Part shown: in pieces, positions 11,941-22,545 of the stretch | Numbering within the stretch: position 1 is the stretch's first letter | How the letters are laid out: every line of letters begins with the position of its first letter | Assembly: GCA_030248295.1 (NCBI GenBank) | Contig: JASANH010000253.1 | Span: 1-64,000 of the forward strand | From: Mesodorylaimus sp. YZB2_4 | Lineage: Eukaryota; Nematoda; Enoplea; Dorylaimida; Dorylaimidae | Direction: 5' to 3' | DNA: 64,000 bases | The notes under the pieces: generated by a model | The model's input: only the letters and a program-made list of their open reading frames with translations | Told to the model about the DNA's origin: nothing | The model's database searches: none | Program-made: the position numbers and the translations under genes

Positions 11941-12315
11941 GTGCAATTTCTGAAAGCTTATCACAAGCCATCATTATTCGAAGTTACCCCTGGTCAAAGA
12001 AGGAAGTTTTGTTCTCGAATCGAAACTGACACAAACCAGCTTTGCTCACGATTTAGAAAGAATCAACTTACAGTACATATGGTTACAACAACCAAATTGA
12101 CACCGCCTGCTTGGAGGAACCTGGGGTCGCCTGGTTTGGTCCAGCAGCTGACTGAAATGCAACAGGAGCAACGGTGCATCAAATTTTTCAATCGCATTGA
12201 CTTCAATTCAGTCCCATGCGATAAAGATGAAGTGGAAGATTTATGCAATACTTTAAAAAAGCTATCAAACCTGTGGAAGGTTTTTGTTCATAACAGGCTA
12301 CGATTCACATGGTAA
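11941..12315 (+). CDS. Unrecognised ORF
   Basis: A 124-codon ORF with mixed, coding-like composition. It includes a helix-prone C-terminal half (VQQLTEMQQEQRCIKFFNRI; CDKDEVEDLCNTLKKLSNLW). No known motif. In the same orientation as the ORF at 10200-10613 and the possible exon near 11600. Could be a terminal exon of a multi-exon gene or part of a decayed element. Confidence 0.3.
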   Translation: MQFLKAYHKPSLFEVTPGQRRKFCSRIETDTNQLCSRFRKNQLTVHMVTTTKLTPPAWRNLGSPGLVQQLTEMQQEQRCIKFFNRIDFNSVPCDKDEVEDLCNTLKKLSNLWKVFVHNRLRFTW

Positions 12316-12667
12316 ACCCGTTGTCAATTACTGGGTCACTGAAAAGCGCTATCACAGAGATGACGGAAGTGATCACGATGATTAAATTCCGTTTTCTTCT
12401 GACTCACGATCAGTTTGCTAGTTCAGGTTCAAAAAAAACTTTAAAAATAATATAACTTATTAATATTTTATCGAAATAATTTAATCTCCCCTGTCTTTTG
12501 TCAATAATTCCGTCATTTCGTGTATGAACGGGTTACGACTGGCCATTGTGCCAATCCATCATTTCGACCGAAACACTTAAAGACAACACGGGTGCTGTAA
12601 GTCTCATCTCGTGCCAATGAAGCGTCTTTGCACATTCACATTAAACAAAAGGGTCCAAAACTATCGA

Positions 12668-12964
12668 ATGACTTGACCTCATTAGTCAGACAAATATTGA
12701 CTTTCAAGAAAGATTCTTTCGCTGGTATTTTTTAATTTTTTTGCCGGATTTAGAGGCAACAGCTGCCGAACTAAAACGATGGTCAAATATTGGATTTGTT
12801 GCGACCAGTAGGGAAAAGATGTATAAATTACAGTTAAGTTCGAATTCTCCGACCTGCTAATTTGGCTCGTGGTAAGAAATTTCTTTTAATTTTTAACTCG
12901 GCTCAAGCGGCTAATTAACGATCGCATTGTATGTATTGCGTACAAGCAAGTTTGCCGATTCGTA
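12668..12964 (+). repeat. Interspersed repeat, copy 1 (inverted copy at 38342-38632)
   Basis: About 290 bp that match the reverse complement of 38342-38632 along their length. Shared landmarks are GTCAGACAAATAT, AAATATTGGATTTGTTGCGACCAGT, AGAAATTTCTTTT and TGTATTGCGTACAAGCAAG. No coding content. The Tc1 element at 12965 is inserted at the right edge of this copy. Confidence 0.7.
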
Positions 12965-14220
12965 CAGTAGTGGACAAAAGTAAGGCACGTTTCTGATTTT
13001 TTCACTAATGGCAGAAGCTACTCACAAGGGGACAGCCTTATGGCGTTTTTCACACCATATGTGGATAGAGCACAAAAAACTGAATATATTTCATCATCAA
13101 CAGCTTATCTGACAGCAGAAGTAGTCAAGCACGACAAAATGTTGTAAAAAATTCAGAAAAATTGCTTAGACAAAAGTAAGGCACGTTTGTTTTGAATGAC
13201 TGAATAGTCCTATTCTCCACTTCGACAGACGCTCCAAAGCTTATGACACGACATCAAGACTCTCAACCTTCAGTATTTGGTAGCATACCCGAGATTTTTT
13301 TCCACCTGCCCGTATCTGCTCCTCATGGAGGCGATCAGTTCATCAATGACTAACTGAGGAATTTCGGCCCACGCTTTTTGAATAGTATTGAACAGCTAGT
13401 TGCAATTCTGGTATGTGGTCACTCGAATACGCCTTTCGACCTCATCCCACAAGTTTTCAATCGGATTTAGATCTTGGGATTGAGCTAGCCATTGCATTAG
13501 ATTGACCTTCTTGCGCTGGAACCATTGCTTTGCCTGAGCCGAGGAGTGCTCCGGATCGTTGTCCTGCTGAAAGATCCAGCCTTTGGACATGAAAGGACCA
13601 GCGTGAGAAACATGACATTCTCCATGATGTCCGTGTACGTGTGTTTGTCCATGATGCCATTTATCTCATGAATAGGGCCCATCTTTCGTCCGGAGAAACA
13701 GCCCAAAACTATTACAGACCCTCCACCATGCTTAATCGTTGAAATAGTGTATCTAGCATCGAACAATTTGCCAGTAGGCGTCTCACATACTTGATTCCAT
13801 CGCTGTTGAACAAATCAAACTTTGATTCATCGCTCTGAAGAACTTTCTGCCCTTGCTGGTTGGTCCTGTTCAGGTGCATCTTGGCGGATTGGATTCGCGC
13901 CCTCAGATTCTTCAACGAGATCAATGGTTTCTTGCATGGACGTCGAGCTGGCAAGCCATCCTACCTCAGACGACGACTAATAATCTAGCTGCTGACCGTT
14001 GTTAAGCCAGTGGCCAACTTCACTTGACCAGAGGTCAGTCGGGGGTTCGAAATCACATCAATCAAACCCACAGCGGTTCCCGTCTTCTAGGCTTTTTCAA
14101 CGGACTTGTTGTCCCACAGGCCAAACAGCGTTTCACAATCTTTGAAATGACTCGACCACACGTTCCAAACGTCTTTGCAATATCCGAAAATGATTTTTTC
14201 ATTCGACCCTCATTTTAACC
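12965..14220 (-). mobile_element. Tc1-like DNA transposon, decayed
   Basis: The right end begins directly after a TA with CAGTAGTGGACAAAAG. The motif GACAAAAGTAAGGCACGTTT occurs twice, at 12973-12992 and 13169-13188, the internal direct repeat typical of IR/DR Tc1 elements. The minus strand encodes a Tc1 transposase split by frameshifts. The opposite terminal repeat is not visible near 14220-14500, so that end is lost or diverged. Confidence 0.75.
13396..13954 (-). pseudogene. Tc1/mariner transposase, frameshifted (DD34E)
   Basis: Three overlapping minus frames carry the catalytic parts in order. At 13954-13712, SDESKFDLFNSDG holds the first Asp. At 13766-13497 comes GGGSVIVLGCFSGR. At 13590-13396, QQDNDPEHSS holds the second Asp, and NPIENLWDEVERR the Glu that follows the usual spacing. 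N-terminal helix-turn-helix remnants lie upstream at about 14219-13960 with further stops. Such enzymes cut and paste the element at TA sites. At least two frameshifts make this copy inactive. Confidence 0.85.
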
Positions 14221-15182
14221 ATTGCAGCCTTAGCATCCTTTAAAAAATTATGACCAGTGGACATTTTTGGTGAAACGATGACAAAAACTTGAATTTTTTG
14301 TTCCCAGATGACACAGACGAGCCACCTGACCGTTTCGCTCGAAGTCGCTCGCTGTATTCATGACAGCTGCAGTTAAACACATCCATATTTCCAAGGATGC
14401 AGGGAAAACTAAAATCTGGTGGAAAATGCACACACAATAGAAATCTATTCCGCGGGAGGACTGAAAATATCAAGAATTCAGTTAATCGGTGGTGCGCTGT
14501 ACACCTAACGATAAGGGCAGCATCTCAGCGTAAGCCCCTTCAGGTCTAGTGTGCAAGCCCATGAAGGTGCTAGCGCTAGACGCAAGAGAGGCTCATCTTG
14601 CGTTTGCTGTGGCCTTGCTGGTGAGCTTCCCACCAGTCTGGGTTGCCTCCACTCGAGGCAGCAGAGAAAACCGCTAATAATGTCAACCTGTTCCGGGGTG
14701 AAACCTGATCCGCTCGCTAGCACCCAGGCAAACAGTGGAAAGAGGCAATAAACAACTGAGGTCCGCAATCTACAGTACTGTATATACAGAACACTTGGAA
14801 AACTGATCGCTTCACCTGGGACTGGTACTGGTTGCACGTACAGTATTCGTCGTAATTGTAACCTCCACGCGCGCGACCCGATGGAACCTGTCCTTTTCCA
14901 AATGGGTGAACCTGAATTTTTTGTGTTTCGCTGACATGGGACCCTGTTGGTTCACCTGCCGTTGTTGGAGCAAAAACTCAGTTCACAGGCTTTCTGTGAG
15001 GGTCGACCCAGAGGTTGCCAAGCTTCAATTTTTGACCCCCTTTTTATGCGTGAATTCGATGCACCCATGAGTGGGTAGAGTGACGCAACAATGCTTCTTG
15101 TGCACACTTGATTTTCACTGGATTATCAGTAGAAATAGAGGGGGTGCTTCATGAGTCTCTTTGTGTGGCACTATGGTTAAGC
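14221..15182. other. No gene seen
   Basis: Only short ORFs on both strands without motifs. Possibly non-coding spacer or an old repeat. Confidence 0.35.
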
Positions 15183-15245
15183 ATGGGAAGTGTAAAGTGT
15201 AACGTAAAAAGCATGCGTGCACTTGACTTGACAGACTTCACTGTA
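15183..15245. repeat. GTGTAAAGT-rich simple repeat, 3' side of LINE-1
   Basis: GTGTAAAGTGTAACGTAAAAAGCATGCGTGCAC. The same motif set recurs at 18270-18420 on the other flank of the LINE copy. Confidence 0.5.
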
Positions 15246-16183
15246 CCAAAAAGACTTAGCAGTCCATCTCAAGTGGCACAGAGCACAGGTTAGCACGTTA
15301 AAACAAGTACAATTCCAAAGTGCAAAATTATCAACTCGTCAAAAGTGTAAGTTCAATACAAATGATTTATATTTGTCGAACGAACTGGTTATAATATCGT
15401 ATGGCATTGCGTTCCACATCCGAATCGTTGAGTATTCAAAACTCTGTTTAAATGATTCTGTGCGCGGCCGTTCAAGTTCTAAGTGATGAGGTTCGTGGAG
15501 ACGAACACTGCTACGACGATCTACCATGTCGGTATGATTAAAATTTGCATTTGGGTAATACGCGTGGCCATTATAGTATCGATAAAACTGCAGTAGCTTC
15601 TGATGCCTGCGATGGTCGGATAGTGGTGGCAATTTCAACTGCAGTAAAGCTTCTTCGTATTCAATATTCCAGTTGTTCAATATGGACCGAGCACCAAATT
15701 TTTGAGAACTTCCCAATGCCGTAATGGACTGTTTCGAGATCGGATCCCAAGAGACGCATCCATAGTCCAACTGGGCCGAACACATTGAAGATAGACCACT
15801 CAAGGACGCTGGATGCAAATTTCCCGAATTTTCTTCTGAACGCACCAATCATTTGGCGAGCTTTGCTAGAAATTTGCTGACAGTGTTGATTAAATTGCAT
15901 ATCGCGGTCAAGTTGGACACCCAAATATTTTACGCTGTCGGTAACCTGAATTTGATCGCCCATGACTGTGAGACATGGTTCGCATTGCAGATTACTGCGA
16001 CCAAAATGAAAAATACTGGCTTGAGTCTTTGCAGTGTTAACCCTTAGTTGGTCTATTTTTTGGGTCCACAGACCCAATTACGGCGGTTAGAACAAAGACC
16101 AGTTCTTAGACGCTGAAGGTGAACATAAACCGGTTTTCACAAGGAAAGGAAGCACACGGCTAACCTTTTTCCACACGGACCAA

Positions 16184-17065
16184 CTAGGGGATTGGAGCAA
16201 GAACTGATCCTTGCGGGACATCAGAAATGATTGGCGATCTTTGCGAAGAGCTTGTACCAACTGAGACGAGCTGCGATCTCCCGCTAAGATATGATGACAG
16301 CCAACGCAACAACTTTGGACATAATTTGTGGTCGGTTTCCAATGCTTCTAATAATTTAGTGTGACTAACTTTATCAAAGGCTTTCCTGATGTCGAAAAAA
16401 ACGCCTGCAACTGATCGATATTCCGATCCATTTAGCCAAGTATGAATTAATTGTGTCAAGCGAACTGAAGCACCAGTCGTCGAGAATCTTTTCCGGAAAC
16501 CATACTGATTGTGGGATAATTTTAATTTTGGGCGAAGTAGAGACAGTACGTGATGTTCCAAAATTTTTGACATAATAGGGAACAGCAAAATTGGGCGATA
16601 ATTTGTAACTGACGTTCGCTCCTCTGGTTTTGGTATGGGCACCACTTTAGCAATCTTCCAAAGTGCGGGAAAACAGCCTTCTTTCAGTGATGGGTTTATC
16701 AATGCTGTCAACGCTGGAGTGATTGATTGTGCGATATTTTTCAGAATCGGCACAGTTAAGCCGACAAGACCTGGGGCGCCGCGATTTTTCAGCTTCGCTA
16801 CTTGGTCGCGGACGAATTTATCTTCAGTTGGGTATTCTCTAAAATCATCCAGGTCAGACTGTGGGGGAGAGTACGGCTCTTCACAATTTTGGTTGAAATT
16901 CGATGTGAACGTACTTTGAAGAATCATTGCTTTCTCCTCATTCGTAAAATAAGAATTCCCGAAAGTATCGACTAGGGAGGGAATTTTTCTGTTTTCAGGG
17001 TTAAATTTCCGAATCGCATTCCAGAATTCAGTTGAATTATGCGCTTCAGAAAATAATTCTTGCAC
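16184..17065 (-). pseudogene. LINE-1 reverse transcriptase, N-terminal half
   Basis: An open 293-codon block with RT motifs: AKVVPIPK and NYRPILLFPIMSKILE (motif 1-2 region), QYGFRKRFSTTGA, FFDIRKAFDKVSH (the palm A motif, in which the usual Asp is present), and PQGSVLAPIP where PQGSVLGPLLF is expected. It ends there with a stop, before motif C. This enzyme would reverse-transcribe the element at the nicked target. The missing A-D-D motif makes it inactive. Confidence 0.85.
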
Positions 17066-17394
17066 GTATCGGCGTTTTTACTCCCGTATTTCTTTTTGAT
17101 CTTTCTCCCTAGCCGCGAGAACCACTGATAGTTGGCTTGATCGTTTGAGATTCGGAAACGTTTATACGCATTATTTTTTTCATCGATCGGACGAAGTAAT
17201 TCAGTGGTCATCCAAGGGTCTCTGTTATGCCTGCCAATCGTTTTTAGGGGAATATTCTTTTTGATTACACTTGTTATATGTGCCATCAAATTTTGACATG
17301 CTTGATCGACACAAGCGGCTGACGTAACTTAATGAAGACAATGCTCAGTATATAACATTTGATTCACGAATTCCCAGTTGACTCGTCGAAGCCT

Positions 17395-18135
17395 TCAAAC
17401 CTGACGAAGGTCTGGATCTTTGCGACTTGTTTTCGCAGCCAGTTTGACAGTAATCAAGTTGTGGTTGGAGGTTGCAACTGGAGCGAGAACTTTCGCAGAG
17501 ATATGACGGTCTGGATCTCCAATAATACACAAATCGAGGATTGCATCCAATCTCGTCGGTTCGTTCACAGTTTGGGTGCCATTTATCGACGAAATTAGAT
17601 CAAAAATAGCTGTTCTGGAAGTAGATGGTTTCAAGAGGTCACCATTAAAATCTCCCACGATGACCAAGTTGTCGAAACGATTTCGAAGTATCCGTTGACA
17701 ATAAAATAATAACTGCTCAACCGCCAATGCATTTGACCGAGGAATATAGACAACAATAAGGATCATTGGACCAGAAACTGTTTCAATTTTGAGTGACAAT
17801 AATTCAAAGTTTTGCTCGGTTAATCCAACATCTGATGGTGATTTGAGGCGAGTAGCTGGTAAATCGTCACGAACATATGCGAGTACACCTCCCCCTCTTA
17901 TCGTGCGATCAGTCCGAAATATCGCATATCCGGCGATAGATACTTCACTATCTTCGATTGATTTGTCGATTTTTGATTCAGTTATGCCAATAATATCAAA
18001 TAAGCCAGCAATATGATTTGAGCGAAGTTCGTAAAGCTTGTTTTGAATCCCATTAAGATTTGCGAGTCCGATATGCAAGGTCATCGTTGTTTCTTTTGAT
18101 AATTTAGTTAGACCAAGAAAACTGGTAAAAATCAA
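17395..18135 (-). pseudogene. LINE-1 AP endonuclease domain
   Basis: A 246-codon ORF with the exonuclease-endonuclease-phosphatase fold signatures in order: LANLNGIQNK, ITESKID (catalytic Glu), RGGGVLAYVR, VVYIPRS, VGDFNGD (catalytic Asp/Asn) and a final SNHN. The canonical last motif is S-D-H, so the catalytic Asp next to His has changed to Asn. The copy is therefore probably inactive, in line with the deleted RT. Confidence 0.85.
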
Positions 18136-18269
18136 TAAAATCGTAGCGAAGGACTTTTACTCATGGCAGGTAAACTGGTTTTTTTAATGTTGAAAACATA
18201 TACGTATAGCGGAGCGCAAAGAAGACCCGGCCGCCCCTCGACCGACATCGTCACGACCGACATCGCCCT

Positions 18270-18420
18270 TGTCAGTGTAAAGTGTAAAGTGAAAAGCGCG
18301 CACGCAGTGTAAAGTAAAAGTAAAAAGCGTGCATGCAGTGCGCAGTGAAGTGTGAAGTAAAATAACAGCGCACATGAAGTGTGCTGTGTGAAGTGAAGTG
18401 TGGAGAGCTGCTCACAGTGG
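18270..18420. repeat. GTGTAAAGT/GAAAAGCGTGC minisatellite
   Basis: Variants of GTGTAAAGT, GTAAAAAGCGTGCATGCAGTG and GTGAAGTGTGAAGT are strung irregularly across about 150 bp just beyond the 5' side of the LINE-1 copy. No coding content. Confidence 0.55.
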
Positions 18421-18739
18421 ACCATTAAGCGTAAAATACGTCAAGGGACTAAGGGTGTGTTTTCAAGTCAACAGTGAGTCTTTTTGTGACTGCCGCCAGC
18501 AGTGGAGTCCAGTAGGATGTGAAGAGTCGCAGCATAAAGAATAGCAACCATGCAACAAACTGTTTGTCACTTGTTGTATTTTGCTGCAGTGTAATGGTGA
18601 CTTGTAAAAGGTAACATGAGATTTTTCCTTACGGACCTGATGTGCAAGTACATGACAGTAAGATTTATTTTGTTGATCTGCAGGTACATAACAGTTGGAC
18701 ATATTTTCCTGATGAATAGAACATTACACTAGGATATAT

Positions 18740-18993
18740 TTGACTGATGGGGGGAAGCTTCTAGGACAAAGCTTCTATGCATCTAATTGGCTATTTGCTT
18801 TGGGCTAAGCTAGTCCACACATGTGATTGGTTATTGGCTATGGGCGAAGCCATTCGATGCACCTGATTGGCTGTTGTCCCTGGGCGAAGCTAAGGTGGGC
18901 GGGCTAAGGTGGGCGAAGCTTAGGTGGGCGGGCTAAGGTGGGCGAAGCTAAGGTGGGCGGGCTAAGGTGGGCGACGCTAAGGTGGGCGAAGCT
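18740..18993. repeat. Nested tandem repeats (GATTGG...GGGCGAAGC and AAGGTGGGCG)
   Basis: Three diverged units of about 55 bp ending TGGGCGAAGC or TGGGCTAAGC (18770-18890) are followed by a run of AAGGTGGGCGGGCT / AAGGTGGGCGAAGCT units (14 and 15 bp alternating, higher-order period about 29) to 18993. Confidence 0.7.
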
Positions 18994-19100
18994 GATGAAT
19001 CGATGCTTGAACCTGATTGGTCGCAGGCTAATTCTGTACAGTGTACACTAGCACCTGATTTTTGAATTCGCACCAAGGCATAGTTTACTGTACACTCAGT

Positions 19101-19143
19101 CTATGCTATGCTATGCTATGCTATGCTATGCTATGCTATGCTA
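19101..19143. repeat. (CTATG)n microsatellite at the 3' end of LINE-2
   Basis: Eight and a half copies of CTATG on plus, which is (CATAG)n in the sense of the minus-strand LINE. CR1/L2-clade LINEs typically end in a short tandem repeat rather than poly(A), so this is the element terminus. Confidence 0.75.
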
Positions 19144-19230
19144 AAGTTTACTATGCCAAAAGACTTACCAGTCCACTGATGAGGCACAGCACATAAAACA
19201 AGGACAAGATAAAGTTAAAATAACAGCATG

Positions 19231-19809
19231 TCAAAAACGAATCTTCGTCACGAAATATTTGAACTCGGTAAAACAACTAAAAGCGATGGTGCTTGGTATC
19301 ACAGTGTTCCATAAAGTCATTGAAGAAAATTCAAAACTTTGAGTAAAGGTTTTTGATCGACATTTGGTTATTTCGAAGAATACCGCACCAACCGCTCGAT
19401 AAGAGGGCGAATTTAGCCAATCATGAATCGATTGGGTGACTCGGACCAAGGCGCCAGTGGTCGAATGTCCACGGCGAAAGTCATGCTGCTGCGCTGATAG
19501 TTGTAGTCGCGGTTGTAACAAACAAAGAATATGACTTTCCATGATTTTTGATAATATTGGAAGTAATGATATTGGTCGATAATTCTTTGCTGATGACCGA
19601 TCCCCTGGCTTTGGAATAGGAATCACTTTTGCAATTTTGAAAGCTGATGGAAGACAACCCTCTTCAATTGATCGATTGATCAGTGCAGTAAATGCTGACG
19701 TGATTGATGGGGCTAAGTTCCTCAGAATTGTTCCCGTCAGTCCATCAAGTCCAGGTGCCCCACGAGGCCGTAATGTAGAGAGTTTATGACGAGCGAAAGA
19801 TTCAGTCAC
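19231..19809 (-). pseudogene. LINE-2 reverse transcriptase with internal deletion
   Basis: A 192-codon ORF. It carries GAPGLDGLTGTILRN, AKVIPIPKPGD, NYRPISLLPILSKIME and the HSTTGA region, then VFFEI of the palm A motif. It then jumps in frame to the element C-terminus (LWNTVIPSTI and FKYFVTKIRF). Palm motifs B, C (A-D-D) and the thumb are absent. The deletion kept the frame, so it could make a short protein, but not an active RT. Confidence 0.85.
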
Positions 19810-20161
19810 TGAGTAATCAGTGTTATCGTCCGGATCTGCTGGAGGAGGTCAATAGCGGGAAAGGGCATTCGAATTGAAGTTTTCAGAAAATACAGTCCGC
19901 ATGAGCTCTGCTTTCTCTTTTGAGTCAGAGATGATTGTACCCGTCATATCGATGAGTGGCGGTATTGATCGGTTCTCAGAGTCAAATCGACGAAATGCGT
20001 TCCAGACTTCCGCAGGCGAGTTGGTACTTAAAAAGGTATTGTCCACATACTGCCGCTTGGTCACTCGAAGGTCTTTCTTCATTTGTTTTCGGAGTCGAGA
20101 AAACCAGTGATAATCAGTCATCGAATTTGTACGCTTCCACCTTCTCCATGCACTATTCTTC

Positions 20162-21136
20162 TCACGAACAAGGCGCAGGAGTTGCGGTGTCATCCAAGGC
20201 GGCGCTTTTAGACGACGAATAGTTAGGCGTACGAGGGATCGTATCTGACACCATGTCGATAATCCGTTTAATCAGATGATCACAAGCATCGTTGACAGAC
20301 GGTGCCGAAACTACTAAAGTAACACATGCCTCACTTGATATAGCTTGATTGACGCTGTTCCAGTCAACATTCCGTAGACGCCAAAACAATCGTGTATCTG
20401 GGGGTCTCAGAGGAGGACAGTAAAGCAGTTTTATCGAAATCGTGTCGTGATCGGACGTGTGAATTGGAGGGAGCACTGTGGTAGAGACGTGCCTCGAAGC
20501 ATCCCCAACAATACATAAATCAAGGAGAGTTCGACTATGACGAGTCGGTGTATCCACAGTTTGAGTTCCATCAATCGACGAAATCAGCTCCAAGATTGAG
20601 TTTCTGGCAGGCGACGGTTGCAGAAGGTCAGCGTTCAGATCCCCAATAATTACCAGCCGGCTATAATTATGCCGTAGCAGACGCGTGGAATACCGTAATA
20701 GATCGTCAATAGCGGCTGGGAGTTGGCGAGGGATGTAGACAAATAAGCACGTTATTGAATCAGTGCCAATTCCATTGCGTAACGGCAGGACTTCCAATTT
20801 TGGTTGAAAAACACCAAGTTCGGAGGGCGCTTTTAGACAAACTGCAGGAATAGATGACCGAATGTATGCCAAAACACCACCGCCACCTTTCGTCCTATCA
20901 AATCGATAGATGGAATAATCGGCTAGATTCAGTTCACTATCGTCCGTAGTGCAATCAATTTTAGATTCGGCTACTCGAAAAATATCATACTGGGAAGCCA
21001 CAATTTCCGCTTTTAGATAATCAATCTTTCCAAGAATCCCATTGACATTTGCAAATCCAACATGCAAAGTCTTGCTTTGCGTGGAAGGTATAGGACAAAG
21101 AGAGCGTGATGCACAACCGACCACCCCTGACGCCAT
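20162..21136 (-). CDS. LINE-2 AP endonuclease ORF
   Basis: A 324-codon open frame with all endonuclease signatures: FANVNGILGK, VAESKID (Glu), GGGGVLAYIR, FVYIPRQ, IIGDLNADLL (Asp/Asn), and SDHD with the catalytic Asp-His pair intact. The following linker (LFWRLRNVDWNSVNQAI) is typical of CR1-like ORF2. Intact over its length, unlike LINE-1, although the downstream RT is deleted. It would nick target DNA for target-primed reverse transcription. Confidence 0.8.
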   Translation of the reverse strand: MASGVVGCASRSLCPIPSTQSKTLHVGFANVNGILGKIDYLKAEIVASQYDIFRVAESKIDCTTDDSELNLADYSIYRFDRTKGGGGVLAYIRSSIPAVCLKAPSELGVFQPKLEVLPLRNGIGTDSITCLFVYIPRQLPAAIDDLLRYSTRLLRHNYSRLVIIGDLNADLLQPSPARNSILELISSIDGTQTVDTPTRHSRTLLDLCIVGDASRHVSTTVLPPIHTSDHDTISIKLLYCPPLRPPDTRLFWRLRNVDWNSVNQAISSEACVTLVVSAPSVNDACDHLIKRIIDMVSDTIPRTPNYSSSKSAALDDTATPAPCS

Positions 21137-21320
21137 CCAGTTTTTTCCCCTGACGCCATCCAGTCTTTTGAAACTCCCACTCTATTTTTTCTCAGACATG
21201 ACAATACACACTAAATCAACGGCTAAAAATCGACAAAGCACAGGTCATCCATAGAAGGCGCAAGTTCAGCTTCAGCGCACAAGCGCTGAGTACAGGTCAA
21301 CGCCGCATCGACTTGCGCGT
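21137..21320. other. LINE-2 5' flank
   Basis: Contains a direct repeat of TTTTCCCCTGACGCCATCCAGT-like sequence around 21120-21165. No gene. Confidence 0.4.
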
Positions 21321-21545
21321 TCTCAGCGATGGTGGGGGCAGCGATGGCGACGGAGAGGCAGTGGTGGTGGTGCTGCAGACGATGGTGGTGGTGGCGGCGG
21401 GAGATGCCAGGGCGGGAGATCGCGGGGCAGCGGTGTTGGTGGTGGCGATGGCGATGGCGCTGGTGACGGGAGACGGGGGGGGGGGGGGGGCAGCGGAGGG
21501 TGGCGATGGCGAATGATGGCGGGGAGCGGTGTTGCTGCTGGCGAT
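21320..21545. repeat. GGTGGTG / GATGGCG low-complexity tract
   Basis: G-rich trinucleotide-type repeat (GTGGTGGTG, GGCGATGGCGATGG) interrupted by a run of about 14 G at 21475-21490. ORFs here on both strands are artefacts of the repeat. Confidence 0.75.
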
Positions 21546-22545
21546 GGTTGCTGTTTCATCGACCAGCTTTCTCTAAAAAAACAATTGATAAGTGTACTTA
21601 GAACAAGAAGAAAATGTGGGCACTGGTTTGAGGTTACCTCCACAGCTCTCAGTATATCGGTAGTCTCAACCCAGCTCTTATCATGCTCGTTGAAGCCTGA
21701 ACTACATAATCAGCTGGCCTCGGAGTACCATACCGTACTGTACCTGAGTAGCCAAAGAGAATGTGGATCCCTTGACATATACAGTAAGTTCTAGCTGCAG
21801 CCTGAGTCTCAACCCAGTTCTTATCATGCTCATATGAGACTTAGCTGGTACATACTAAGCTACTATGCTTACAGTAGTGTTTCAGTACGAATCGTCAATT
21901 TAAGGAATCACTTGCTTTAGTTCTTTTTGCTGTCGTTTGATTTTTGGGCAATCTGCTCCATTTTGAAGGGCTCTTATGCGAGCCTTGCCCTGGTCCCACC
22001 AAGCCGTGCTGTCGCAAGCAGTGCCGCGCTCTATAGTCGGTCCGCACTGTCATCCCGCGAATGGTTTCAGCGTCTGGATTGGCGATCCTAGAAAACAAAA
22101 TGTATGAATCTGCTTAGCTAGCTAGATGTAAAGACCACCCATGAGAAATGGAAAAGGCACAGCTCTCTGTGAGACCGTAAAAGCATAAAGGGTGAAACCT
22201 CAAGGAAACTCGAAGCTGTCGGGGCTAGGACCTTACCCGCAAACGTAAGTCGTGACAGGCTTCTTTTCCATTCCAAATAGAAAAATGCAAAACTAGAGAA
22301 TCGACTAGTCGTAAGAAAGCTCAAGCGAAGTTCTGGCGCCTTGGAGTCAGACCCACCCCGAGGCAGTCTGTGACAAACGAAACAGACTCGCTGATTGGTC
22401 CATTTTATCGGGCGGAGTCTGGACGCCCAATGTAAGAGGGGGGAATGGGTGCGGTCATGGTACGTGAAGAGATTTTGGCACCAATGCGCTTGGCTCGAGT
22501 TTTGGCGCGCCTCCTCGACCCCTCGACCCTCGACGATAAAAATAT
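21546..22545. other. No convincing gene
   Basis: Short ORFs only. CAACCCAG(C/T)TCTTATCATGCTC occurs twice (about 21670 and 21810), a local direct repeat. Confidence 0.35.

Larger units (their letters stand above)
15246..18135 (-). mobile_element. CR1/L2-like LINE copy 1, internally deleted
   Basis: Minus-strand non-LTR retrotransposon. In sense order it holds an AP endonuclease (18135-17395), a linker (17289-16972), the N-terminal half of the RT (17065-16184), a post-RT region (16077-15661) and the C-terminal part (15848-15339), then a 3' UTR. That UTR shares GGACTG-TAAGTCTTTTTGGTA with copy 2. The segment that should carry the catalytic Y/F-A-D-D box between 16184 and 16077 is missing, and several frameshifts separate the blocks. 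It cannot move by itself. The closest clade by motif is CR1/L2 of the Jockey superfamily. Confidence 0.85.
19101..21136 (-). mobile_element. CR1/L2-like LINE copy 2, internally deleted
   Basis: Minus-strand relative of LINE-1. In sense order: endonuclease (21136-20162), linker (20193-19849), RT N-terminal half (19809 to about 19365), then directly the C-terminal end. A large internal deletion joins the palm A region (VFFEITK) to the final SFTQSFEFS-like end, which in LINE-1 lies hundreds of codons later. The 3' UTR resembles LINE-1 and ends in (CATAG)n. Confidence 0.85.

Noticed and set aside
21313-21643. Gly/Val- and Pro-rich ORFs on both strands
   Set aside because: They arise from the GGTGGTG repeat in any frame.
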